Assembly (NCBI GenBank): GCA_949130485.1
Contig: OX422196.1
Span: 7,111,054 to 7,175,053 of the forward strand
Origin: Agelas oroides
Taxonomy: Eukaryota > Porifera > Demospongiae > Agelasida > Agelasidae
Length of the DNA: 64,000 bases
Reading direction: 5' to 3'
Of the stretch, positions 46,974 to 57,600 are shown piece by piece. Under the pieces are notes generated by a model that was not told the DNA's origin, made no database searches, and saw only the letters and a program-made list of their open reading frames with translations. Each line of letters begins with the position of its first letter. Position 1 is the first letter of the stretch. The translations under genes were made by a program, and so were the position numbers.

Positions 46974-49900
46974 GGGAGTGTGCATATATGTATGAACGTG
47001 AATAGTGAACAACAGGAGAGAAAGTAGCTGCAAGCCAGAAGGTCAAGTTCCTACACAAGGAAATGTCACATCTAGACCCACTACAGATACCCCCTCCGAC
47101 CTCTGGTCACATCATGCAGCTAGTAACAATGGTTGCATCAGAACAAAATAACAGAACTGTACACAAACAGTTTCACTTTAACTGTTGATAACTTAGCTCC
47201 ATGTTTCAAGCAACTGTCCAATACCTGTAAGAGACAGTTAGTGAGACCTACTGGCACACCTGTCACAGTGGGTTTGGGGAGGCCAGCTGCCTCATCTTTC
47301 TTGCTGTCTTCCGCAGAGGAGTTGGGCCAAGAGGGGTTGTCCTCCACCTTCCTCTGGGGTGAGGGAAGGAGGGGGGAGAGGATAAGAGGAGGGAATTATA
47401 CCGCCCACAAAATATCAGTCCGTCCGTCCGTCCCTCCCTCCCTCCCTCCCACTCAAGACTAGCTGCAGACAGTTACACATTGTCACCTGTTGTCGCACGG
47501 ACTCTCCTGCATCAGTGGGGGCTGGGGGATTCTTGTCAGGAGGTGGAAGAGCCCCGGTGGCTGTGAGCTCACCAATGGCCTTCACCTTCACCCTCACACA
47601 GCCGGTGACATAGGTGATGTCAGCAATGCTCTTACTGTGGATGTAAATAGTCTCCGCAATGGCACCTGTGGGAAGGTCAGAGGTCATCAGGAGGTCAAAG
47701 GTCATCGGGAAGGTCAGAGGTCATTAGAGGAGGTTAGAGGTCATCAGAGGTCAAAGGTCATCAGGGAAGGTCAGAGGTCATCAGAGGAGGTCAAAGTATA
47801 GCACAAAATCGGCAACTCTCATGTTTAGAAGGTCAATTTTGACTAGCCAGACATCTTCAGCTTATAGCCAAAATCTAATGTGCCCACTTTTGAAATATTG
47901 CTGGCTAGGATTATGCTACAACATGACCTGGTGTCTTGCCTTTTCTGTAGTTGATTGTGGCAGTCCCGTGTAGAAACGGAAGATTATTCTGTTGCATGCG
48001 TATTTATATTTCAAATGCTTCACCACAATCAAAATAAATACTATACCGCTGAAGTTTCTTCATGGGCGGGGCTCATACGCACTTCATAGACTCATTAGAC
48101 ATTCATAAGTGTGCATAAGCCCCGCCCTTAACAGAAGTTTAGCGCTGTGGCACTTTGAACATGGCAAAGCGATTGAAATACACAACGCTCATGGGACTGT
48201 TACATTTAGAAAGACCACTTAATGAATTGCACTTTCTCTGCAGGTTTCAACAAATGCAGACTTCTCCAGGGGAGCACACCTAGGCCTAGGAGGTCCCTAA
48301 TCCTACAAATCTACCAATTCGCCCTAGTTCATCACAAACCACAGTACAAACATCCTTTCTAGATCAACAACACTGGGGATCTAAATCTTCTATATAACGA
48401 AGTTGCATCACTCACCTTTCCGTACTGCTTCTCTCTTGGCACCCTCAATTCCCCTCTGTTCTGCAACCTCCCTCGCCATCTTGTCCAGCTGGTCCCCCTC
48501 TTCCACCCCCTCATCCTCCTTTTGGAGTTCCTTCTTGATGATCCCCAGGTCCTCTATGTAGTCACAGCTGCCACCTACCGTGCCCAGCGCCGCACCAACG
48601 GCATTTGCAACACCCTGGAGGTGTGCGTGTGTGGTGGTGGAAGAGGTTGGAAGAGAGTGTAAATTTCAGCGGATGTTCAAATGCAGCTTGTTTTTCTTCT
48701 TCTGCTTAGGGCTCCCAGTTGCTTAGCAACTGGTAAGAGCACAGAATGCTGTCTGCTCCTCCGAACCATCTGGGAAGTGTGCATGTACCTACTCACAATG
48801 ATCATTCATCTCTGGACAATCCCATCTACATACTGTGTCTACCTGACCACCAGAAGGTTTGAATCCCATGACAGCTACATACTGTGTCTAGTTATGGCAC
48901 ACACTCACCGAGTATTTCTCAGGAGTGATGACCCTGGAGGCCCCACTCAGAGACATGTTCTGGTCCATCAGAACACTCCCACCCCCCACAAGCAACACCA
49001 GCGCATCTTCTCTCTCCAACTGCAGATAACGCAGGAAGAAACAGAGGGGTCCAAACATTGGTCTTCTGAACAGAATAGACTCCTCTGAGCACTCCAGACA
49101 TTCTGGTTTCCATGGTAATATTAATATATATGTCGTATATGCAACTACTGTGGTGGGTGGAACTATGATTCTTACGATGGCAAATGGTGCTGGTTTGACC
49201 GCCAGCTCCTGTAAGTACTCAAAACTACTTCTGGACATTCTGGTTTCTATGGTAATATGTCACATTGGAGGCCATGTTTGGAGGTCAGCGATAGTGTGCT
49301 GATGTGAGTCACGTGAAGAGCGAGTCTTTGGAAGGGCCAGCCAGGGAATGGTAGGAGAGGAAGCTTACAGTCTACACTGTGTGACAATTATTTAAGTCAG
49401 CGGCCCCTCTCAAAATTGCTAAATAAACTGGCAAAAGCTCACTGCAATCATGACTTTTTAAACCTCAATATGACATAATATTGTGGATAGCAATGAATGC
49501 ATGAATTAAAAGCCACAAAAGTGCATGTGTATGTCCAATGTTTTAGCCTTTCTTTACAAGCCTGAGAGGACTTACTGAAGTTTGGCACCACAGCTTGAAA
49601 CAGTTATCATTGAAGTATCTACTGTGCTGCAAGTGCTAAGGTCGAGAGCTAATCTACGGCGATTGCACGGGTCCATATATTTGCCATCAATGAATTGGAC
49701 CTAGGGTGACACAAGATTTTACATGGCCAAACTAACTATCTTGACATGAAGGTACTTACATTTGCTAAAAATGAGAATTTTTTTTTAACCACTGCTAACC
49801 TGAGTTTATGATCAAAAATGTTGACACTTCAGTGACCACACAAACTTCATCCTGACTTGCAACTCTGGAGCCTTGTATAAAGGCTAATGTATGTACATTG

Positions 49901-52900
49901 TTAACAAGCTAGATCTATTAGCTACAACTTTCTGAGCAGACTACTGATAGAGCATGGCCACACTGGGCCACAAGTCACTTTGACACTTCAGTGAAGTGCG
50001 CACTTAGCTACTGGCTTGCAGCACTACAGCACATCCCATGCCTCTACAGCACTTTTGATGGCAACGGCGCTTCTTTACAACGCCAACCAATGTCTCTCAA
50101 AAGGCTTTGCGTGGTGTTTTTAGCTCCTACACAACTCAGATATAGACACCGCACAAATGAATTAGGCCCATTTCGTCTAATCTTGTTTCATCTAATAATA
50201 TAATAACCTTGTTACTAGTTGAGTTTTTTTCTTTACATTTGTCTGGCAATAGCACATATGGAACCATGTAATCACAAGGATCAGAAGTAAAGAAATTCTT
50301 CAGGAGAGTCATAGCACTTCCATTTGTCCCAGCGAGATATGTTCGCATGGCTTGGCCTGGCCTTAAAGCAGAAAAGCCATCAGTTGCTAGAATTGAGGAG
50401 TTCATGGACTATTTTGAACGCACATGGCTGAATGTCGGCTTAAGGCAGTTGATGGCTGGAGGAGCATAAGGAGTGTTCCACAAACAAACAAAGAAGAATT
50501 AGGAAGATTCAACACGATGGAGACTACACACTAGCAAATTATCTTAGTGCTTTACGTTTTTGGGTAGGATTTTAGATTTTTATTTCCAACACTAACATGT
50601 TTTTGAATGCTGTGACACTAGAATAGATCAATGTTAACCTCCATAATTCGCATGGTAGACGAAATGAATATTAGACAAAATGGGATCAGACGAACTGGGA
50701 CCAACCCGCACAAATTGGCAGCTGGGCCATCTTCTGCCCAGCCAGTCAACACTTAACACTTAGAAGTTGGTTTATCATCTCGCCTCTACATGGCTTCAAT
50801 TACCACCAATTAGCACGGCTGGAATACTTAGACCATAGATATACTATCTATGGTCCAGCCATGCTAATTGGTGGTAATTGTGGAGTGAGATACCTGAGCT
50901 CCATGTGCAGTGAGATACCTGAGCTCCATGTGCAGTTTCAATACATATGAAAAACACATTTAGCACTTAACCACTTGTTGCTAGGTAACAGCTAATGTAC
51001 TGTACCAGCTCAGTGGTAGCCTTGTTCCCAGGCCCCACCCAGCTTTCCATCGTTTCCAGTACGGAAAAGTGGGGAGAGCCTGGTATCTTTTCTCACGTGA
51101 GCATGACGTAATTGGAAAATGGCAAAATTTTTCAGAACGAACAGGCTGCGTTTTGCGTATTGTTCAACCGACTACACGCTCAACACTCAGTGTATATGAC
51201 AATCGCCCTCCGCTAGCTAGATACGTGCGGTAAGTTACCAGCTACGTTGGCTGTTTTTCCTGTTCTGGGCCCTGTGCGCCCACACACAATTAAACCCTTT
51301 CTACCATCCTTTCTATCCTGACGTCACTCATGTGAGAAAAGATACCAGGCCCTCTCCCGCTTTTCCGTACTGGAAGCGACAGAAAGCTGGGCGGGGCCTG
51401 GGAACGAGGCTACTCAGTGGCTGATTTCACCAGTTGGTACAACCCTTGTTGTCAGTAGGACCACGTCTTCATTTAACCCTCTGTCTTTCACCCTTGCTTA
51501 CTACACCCTTCATACCAATGGCCTTTCTCTTAGTCAAAGTTTGTGCTCTAATGGCCTGCCACCTATACTCGATACTTTGCACTTGGGATGCAGTTACCGC
51601 CTGCACCGCAGTCACCGTTTTCTTTCCACTTGGGGTGCGGTTATGCTCGAAAAACTACAAAATCACATATTAGCAAGAAGTTTGTTTCACCAGTCAGGAA
51701 AAATATCTGCTCAACAGACATTTCTATCATCATCAGTGTATAAAACATTGAAACTGAAAGTACGTACTACATGGAGAAACAGAGGCAGGAAAAAGGGAAA
51801 AGGTGGGGGTGGAGCAGAGACGTATGGGTATTGGAATGGAAGCATAACGAACACCACCATGATACCTTCATGCTATCAATGATGGTCTCAACCTTCCTCC
51901 TGATTTCCCTCATGGTAGCATACACCATTGCTGGCTGAAGTGAGGCCAGGGCCCCCTCTGTTGTGCAGATGGTTCGTGGGGCCACCCCAGCCGCAATGGC
52001 AACGTCCGTTGTGGTGCACTGCTGGCCGCCAAAACAAAGAGCTTCAGAGGTGAGCCTGTAGCCAACACTGGAAGGGCCCACCGTCACATTACCCTGGGAA
52101 AGATGAAGGATTCCATAAGGCCTCTCCAATAAATCACCAGTTCCAAGAGTAATTTCGAAATTTTCTATTTACCAGACAAGGTTAAAATTTGCAATGACTT
52201 GGTGGATATGGCTTTGTACTAAAAGGTAGTGCTTTATGATGCACAGAATTTCACATAGCCCAACAATCTGCTCAAACACTATGTTGATTATGTGACATTG
52301 TAATAGTCAGTTCTAACCTCCTCTGTGCACATGCACTCTAGTAATTACTCTTAAACCTAAACAATGTAACCGTAGCAACAGCAGCTGCTGGGCTTACATC
52401 TAAAGTATATTCATAGCTCATCAGTAACAGAGTGGTGGTACAAATACTGATTGGTGACTGATTGACCATTCAGTGGGGGACAAAGCAGCTGCATATATCT
52501 ATGAGAGGGGGGCTTACAGTCTTGGCATCCCATTGGACGTGAGATCCGCCTCCCAGGGCGATACTGCGGACATCTGGCATGCAGAAGTTGGTTCTCACCC
52601 CTCCCACCTGGAGTTAGTGTAGAGAGAGAGACACAATCGTGTGTGTGTGTGTGTGTGCATATGTTACCTTCAGCTGAGTGGAGGCCTCCCTGGGAAAACC
52701 ATCCTTGAGCACTCCCACATCAGTTGTGGTACCTCCAATGTCCACTACAATGGCATCCCGCAACCCAGAGAGGAAGGCTCCCCCACGCATACTGTTAGTT
52801 GGGCCGGAAGAGAATGTCAGCACAGGGTACTGGGTCGCCTCTTCGGCACTGGGAGAAAGGGAAGAGAGGGAGAGAGGGAGGGATTTGTCTGTAAGTACAC

Positions 52901-54468
52901 TGTCTCTTATCTGTATCATTCCTGGCTGAGCTGATTGAGACATGTGAAAACAGAGAGGGAAGGAGGGAGAGAGGAAGGGGGAAGGGAGGCAGGAAGGGGA
53001 AAAGGAGGGAGGGAGGGAGGGGAGGGGAGGGGAGGGAGAGGAGGGAAGGGAGGGAAGGGAGGGAGGGGAGGGAAGGAAGGGAAGGGAGGGGAGGAAGGGG
53101 AGGGAAGGAAGGGAGGGGAGGAAGGGGAGGGAGGGAAGGGAGGAGGGGAGAGGGACGGAGGGAGAAAGGGAGAAGAGAGGAAGGAGGAAATGATTCACTG
53201 GTAGGAAGACATCCCTTTGCCTCACCTGATGAGGGTGCCATCATTTTGGGTCAGGTAGAAAGGGCAGGTGAGACCAAGCTCATTAAGAGCCTGTCGGAAT
53301 GCAGCGATGGTCGTCTTTGCCAGGGGTTTCAGAGACTCATTCAAGATGCAGGCATTCTCCCTCTCCAGGAGACCCAAAAGACCCAACTAACCAAACAAGA
53401 AAAGAGTTAAACTCCACTTACAACCGTTTAGGAATACAAATCCAATTAGTCTCATTCCCAGCCTCTTGTGAGGGGGTTCAGACACTTGTGTCTCTCTCAT
53501 CCGCTGCACCCAAGTCTGGGAATGAGGGTAGCATCCATGAAGTGCTCAGCGCATGAGCTATTATTATGTGCACATAAACCGTTAAGCGATTATGTGCACG
53601 CAAACAATACATGCTGTCACAAGCAGATTTGTGCAAACCTGTTACTGTTTACATATTCATTATCATTGTTATTCTTGCACATACCTTACCTACAACTACA
53701 AGTTTCACTTGCAATTTGCTCTGCTTCTACTTCAAGATTTACTTAATTAAAGCATGTTTCTTTTGTCCTTGCAGATCCCATATCATGCTTGCAATTATAA
53801 CTGGCATTAGCTCATCAGCTATTAGCGTCTATTGCAAAAAAAAAAGAAAAAAAAAGGCAGATTTGCAGTATTCTCACCCTGTGTGAGAGTGTGCAGCTAA
53901 TTTCTGCACACTCGCTCTGCACAATCTTCGCAGCCCTGGCCTCCTGACCCTCCAGGGGGTCGTCGCGGGGAGAGAAAATGCCTAAAATTGCCACATTTCT
54001 CACAGGGGGGTCCTGTTTCAAGATCTCTCGTACGGTCCCCCTAAGTTCCTCCTCATCTATCGCTGAAATCAGCCGGCCATTGTACTGAAGTCCTCCAGAC
54101 ACCATGTGCGTACCGCCATAAATGATCTGCAAGAGATCTTCCGGAAAATCAACGTAGGGGGGCAGAGCCCTCGAGGAGGTGCCGCACAAACGAATTACAG
54201 CCACCCGCGCAAGTCGAGCCGCGTCCCTTTCAGCGACTGCGTTGGTGAAGTGCGTTGTTCCTATGCTTACTCTGGACACGCTGGCGAGCACACGCGTTCT
54301 CTCCTCCTCGGAAAGGCTCTCGAGGGCCGCCCTAATGGCGTTTACGATGCCGCTGGTCTTGTCCTGCGTTGTCGGTCGCTTGGCGGCCGCAACGACCGTT
54401 CTGTCGCAGAGAACCACCGCATCCGTGTTGGTGCCCCCGACATCCACCCCGATCACGTACGAAGACAT
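42454..54468 (-). CDS. HyuA-type hydantoinase/oxoprolinase fused to DUF917 (S-methyl-thiohydantoin desulfurase-like)
   Basis: Fifteen exons: 53878-54468, 53226-53386, 52668-52848, 52518-52607, 51866-52093, 48909-49019, 48416-48614, 47487-47665, 47260-47353, 46763-46919, 45529-45808, 45185-45459, 44767-44950, 43982-44195, 42454-42626; about 1038 residues. The N-terminal HyuA part is an actin-fold ATPase: VIGVDVGGTNTDAVVL (residues 4-19), SIGTTHFTNAVAER, TQNDGTLI, the second phosphate loop VDIGGTTTDVGVL (near 288) and LLVGGGSVLM. HyuA enzymes open five-membered hydantoin or oxoproline rings using ATP. The C-terminal part carries DUF917 landmarks: AIGTGILGCGGGG (near 630), MGAPAVLNEKL, DVDGMGRAFPELQMF, YGMRVGVLALP. 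Similar fusions are known in fungi and bacteria; substrate unknown. No HyuB domain. An alternative start at 54501 adds 11 residues. The donor of 47260-47353 was chosen for phase; a GTATTG site at 47224 is an alternative. Confidence 0.88.
42706..43305. mobile_element. Compact 600-bp copy of the ACCGTATAG inverted-repeat element
   Basis: Ends TACCGTATAGCTAGAAAG and CTTTCTAGCTATACGGTA, then GCGGGGTAAAATTTTCGCGG and inverse. The inner block 42965-43195 matches 36668-36890 almost base for base. No ORF with domain support. It lies just upstream of the last HyuA-DUF917 exon, in the intron. Confidence 0.88.
43799..43832. repeat. Minimal palindrome, TAGCCT-end family
   Basis: TAGCCTCATACCCAGG joins directly to CCTGGGTATGAGGCT with only a two-base loop. 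It is the smallest member seen and shows that the ends alone can persist. Confidence 0.85.
44960..45030. repeat. (GT)n microsatellite, 3' splice-site flank
   Basis: (CA)n on the coding strand, leading to CACACCCAG before exon 44767-44950. It is paralogous to the tract at 25340-25413. Confidence 0.88.
45809..46045. repeat. Purine tract on + (GGAGGAGG units) abutting a 3' splice site
   Basis: About 235 bases of GGAGGAGGG repeats, pyrimidine-only on the coding strand, ending CCCCAG at exon 45529-45808. Open frames across it (long Pro/Ser runs) are artefacts. Confidence 0.95.
46920..46970. repeat. (GT)n microsatellite forming a 3' splice site
   Basis: An uninterrupted GT repeat of about 50 bases. 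On the coding strand it ends ACACAG exactly at exon 46763-46919, so it acts as both tract and acceptor. Confidence 0.88.
47688..47798. repeat. AGGTCAGAGGTCATC tandem repeat
   Basis: Imperfect repeats of AGGTCA-GAGGTCATCAG-GAGG in the intron upstream of exon 47487-47665. AGGTCA is the nuclear-receptor half-site; at this copy number that is probably coincidence. Confidence 0.75.
50293..50469 (+). pseudogene. MULE-type transposase C-terminal fragment (tentative)
   Basis: The frame reads IALPFVPARYVRMAWPGLKA, then EEFMDYFERTW, then a stop at 50467. The pattern [I/A]-L-x-F-V-P...L...[D/E]-Y-F-E-x-T-W resembles the region after the catalytic core of animal MULE transposases, from memory. Imperfect inverted ends CCCATTTCGTCTAATC (about 50167) and GATCAGACGAACTGGG (about 50684) may delimit a 540-base element. 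It lies inside the large HyuA-DUF917 intron 49020-51865. Confidence 0.4.
50798..50881. repeat. Perfect-arm hairpin, 84 bp
   Basis: CAATTACCACCAATTAGCAC at the left and its near-exact inverse at the right, with an inner pair GACCATAGATA/TATCTATGGTC around a three-base loop. It is unrelated to the TAGCCT family. Confidence 0.85.
51017..51412. mobile_element. 396-bp fold-back element, probable parent of the TAGCCT palindromes
   Basis: Arms of about 90 bases: left TAGCCTTGTTCCCAGGCCCC ... GCCTGGTATCTTTTCTCAC, right GTGAGAAAAGATACCAGGCC ... GGCCTGGGAACGAGGCTA. About 215 unique bases lie between, with CG-rich words (CGCCCTCCGCTAGC) and no supported ORF. The short family members look like its two ends fused. 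Confidence 0.8.
52850..53190. repeat. Purine-rich tract on + (AGGGAGGG/AAGGGAGG) at a 3' splice site
   Basis: GA-only stretches around a 55-base ordinary segment (52890-52945). On the coding strand it is pyrimidine-rich and ends CTCCCAG at exon 52668-52848. Confidence 0.9.
53448..53530. repeat. Palindromic element, TAGTCT variant
   Basis: TAGTCTCATTCCCAG at the left, CTGGGAATGAGGGTA at the right, in intron 1 of the HyuA-DUF917 gene. Confidence 0.7.
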
Positions 54469-54614
54469 CTTGATCTCCTGAGTTGCAGGCTCGCTCGGCA
54501 CACCACATCAACGTTCGAGTCGAGTCCCCCTGCAGTGTCACACACGTGCTATTTTCCGCGCCCGCCGCGCTCCAAGACAGTACAGACCACGTGGACTACC
54601 AGAGGCTAACAATT
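54469..54614. promoter_or_regulatory. Compact bidirectional promoter, HyuA-DUF917 / UFSP1
   Basis: Only 146 bases separate the divergent start codons. It contains CACGTG-like CACACGTGC (54541) and a GC-rich block TTCCGCGCCCGCCGCGC. Both 5' untranslated regions must fit here unless upstream non-coding exons exist. Confidence 0.55.
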
Positions 54615-57600
54615 ATGGATCTACTGTCCCTCGGTGTGAAGGCCAGTCAAGGGTTGGATCCGAGTAGGCTACAGCTTGTCAGCTGCGAGTGCTTCTACCG
54701 CCACTACCTCTGTGATGGCATGGATGACAGGGTGGGGGAGGTAGGGTAACCTCGATCTCAAACTGCAGAAGTCAAAAGTAGTCTGGGTATAAAACTAGGA
54801 CATTAGCTCCTCCCCCCTACCTGGCTGAGGTTGTCACCAGTTTGGCTACCAGACCCTTCTTTTTCCACCCTTTCCACTGAAGGCTCTTGGATAGTTGGAC
54901 TTAGTCTCGTGCCCGGACCCATTTTGCTTTTCTGGTCACAAGACTAAGTCAGACCAGGTCTGAGAACCAGTTCACTTTCAATGGCTGACCTTCGATATGT
55001 ACAGCACAGTAGTGTAGGCATTGCCCTTGATCCATTGTTGTGTGATCTTGCCTAAAATGTAGGGTTGGGGGTGTGGTTATCGGAGTCTGCAGTCAATATG
55101 CTCCTGGGTTGAGACTAGGAGAAACATCAATTCCACTGAGTGCTCCAACCTCCAGCAGTCTGATCCTGGAAGAGTAGTCCCAAGTCTTCACAGGATCCAA
55201 GAAACTCTTGTGGAGGTGGGGGACAAGCCGGCTTCGTTTGTGGGCTCAAGAGAGTGGATAGGATCCTATGAAGTGTGCATAGTGGTGGATCAACTATATG
55301 GGGTATGCAATCCTATAATATTGCAGACGACCCAGGTATTACTTAGTCTTGCAAGCCAGACTCATTTCCGCAGAAGTGGGTCTGGCTTGCGAGACTAGGT
55401 ATTACTAGTCGTTATACCCAGCTCATAGTATTAATGTTCTTAGGCCTTCTATACCCAAGCCTGAAAGCCTGAAAGTGTTGCTAGAGAAATAATTCTTTTA
55501 ATCTCCATGATACCCATTGCCATCGCAACAGGATTTTATCCCACATTTTTAAATGAATGGTGATGGTATGAATGGTTACCATTGAGACGGGAAACTAATA
55601 GTTGGTTACACATTCTACTCATAGACAAGTTCAAAGTTGACAAGCAGAAAGTTGAATTTTTCTCTTCTTTCTACAATCTAGGTTCCTTGTAAAGTTATCC
55701 ATGTGAGTTCAGGAGGTGATGTCGTACAGCATGTACCGATGCTGTGTGAACACTTTAAAACTGTCGGAGCTCCAGTAATGATAGGTGAGTGGGTATATGC
55801 AGGAGCTTATGAAACGCTTTGTAACGCTCATAAGCTCCTGGTATAATTATATTCATTACTATACCATGGCTAATGCAAAGACTCAAGGGACCAATATGAT
55901 TTCCTCAGTAAGAGCTTGCACTTGGGCAAGCTAGTGCCCTGATTAACCGAGGTGTATTTTAAGGACTATAGTTACATGTACCTAGTACTGTCGGTCATTC
56001 GCATTCATGCATCCACTGTCAGTGTGACCTGATTGTAACATGTACTTCACACCACCAGGTGGTGACGTGGACGCATCTTCTAAGACTTTGATTGGAGTTT
56101 TCACAAACACTACACAACCAGGGAACACAGAGTTGCTTATTGCTGTGAGGATGCATGTCTGTATAGTGAGCCAAGCGTGTACGATGATGTCATTTTCATC
56201 TAAAATGATGTCATCGTGCACTCTTGAGTGAGCCCATGTTTTCAGACTTGTATCCATCTCTGTATAGCTAGGAGCTCACTGGGCCAGTAGCCTCGTACCC
56301 AGGCCTTCTACCGTCTTGTGCTGTGTCCATCTCTGTATAGCTATAGGAGTTCACTGGGCCAGTAGCCTTGTACCCAGGCCTTCTACCGTCTTGTGCTGTG
56401 TCCATCTCTGTATAGCTAGGAGCTCACTGGGCCAGTAGCCTCGTACCCAGGCCTTCTACCGTCTTGTGCTGTGTCCATCTCTGTATAGCTAGGAGCTCAC
56501 TGGGCCAGTAGCCTCGTACCCAGGCCTTCTACCGTCTTGTGCTGTGTCCATCTCTGTATAGCTAGGAGCTCACTGGGCCAGTAGCCTCGTACCCAGGCCT
56601 TCTATCATCTTGTGCTGTGTCCATCTCTGTATACCTAGGAGCTCACTGGGCCAGTAGCCTCGTACCCAGGCCTTCTACCGTTTTGTGCTGTGTCCATCTC
56701 TGTATAGCTAGGAGCTCACTGGGCCAGTAGCCTCGTACCCAGGCCTTCTACCGTCTTGTGCTGTGTCCATCTCTGTATAGCTAGGAGCTCACTGGGCCAG
56801 TAGCCTCGTACCCAGGCCTTCTACCGTCTTGTGCTGTGTCCATCTCTGTATAGCTAGGAGCTCACTGGGCCAGTAGCCTCGTACCCAGGCCTTCTACCGT
56901 CTTGTGCTGTGTCCATCTCTGTATAGCTAGGAGCTCACTGGGCCAGTAGCCTCGTACCCAGGCCTTCTACCGTCTTGTGCTGTGTCCATCTCTGTATAGC
57001 TAGGAGCTCACTGGGCCAGTAGCCTCGTACCCAGGCCTTCTACCGTCTTGTGCTGTGTCCATCTCTGTATACCTAGGAGCTCACTGAGCCAGTAGCCTTG
57101 TACCCAGGCCTTCTATCATCTTGTGCTGTGTCCATCTCTGTATAGCTAGGAGCTCACTGGGCCAGTAGCCTCGTACCCAGGCCTTCTACCGTCTTGTACT
57201 GTGTCCATCTCTGTATAGCTAGGAGCTCACTGGGCCAGTAGCCTCGTACCCAGGCCTTCTACCGTCTTGTGCTGTGTCCATCTCTGTATACCTAGGAGCT
57301 CACTGAGCCAGTAGCCTTGTACCCAGGCCTTCTATCATCTTGTGCTGTGTCCATCTCTGTATAGCTAGGAGCTCACTGGGCCAGTAGCCTCGTACCCAGG
57401 CCTTCTACCGTTTTGTGCTGTGTCCATCTCTGTATAGCTAGGAGCTCACTGGGCCAGTAGCCTCGTACCCAGGCCTTCTACCGTCTTGTGCTGTGTCCAT
57501 CTCTGTATAGCTAGGAGCTCACTGGGCCAGTAGCCTCGTACCCAGGCCTTCTACCGTCTTGTGCTGTGTCCATCTCTGTATAGCTAGGAGTTCACTGGGC

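Noticed and set aside
47688-47798. Cluster of AGGTCA nuclear-receptor half-sites
   Set aside because: They arise from a short tandem repeat deep in an intron; spacing is irregular and there is no promoter context.
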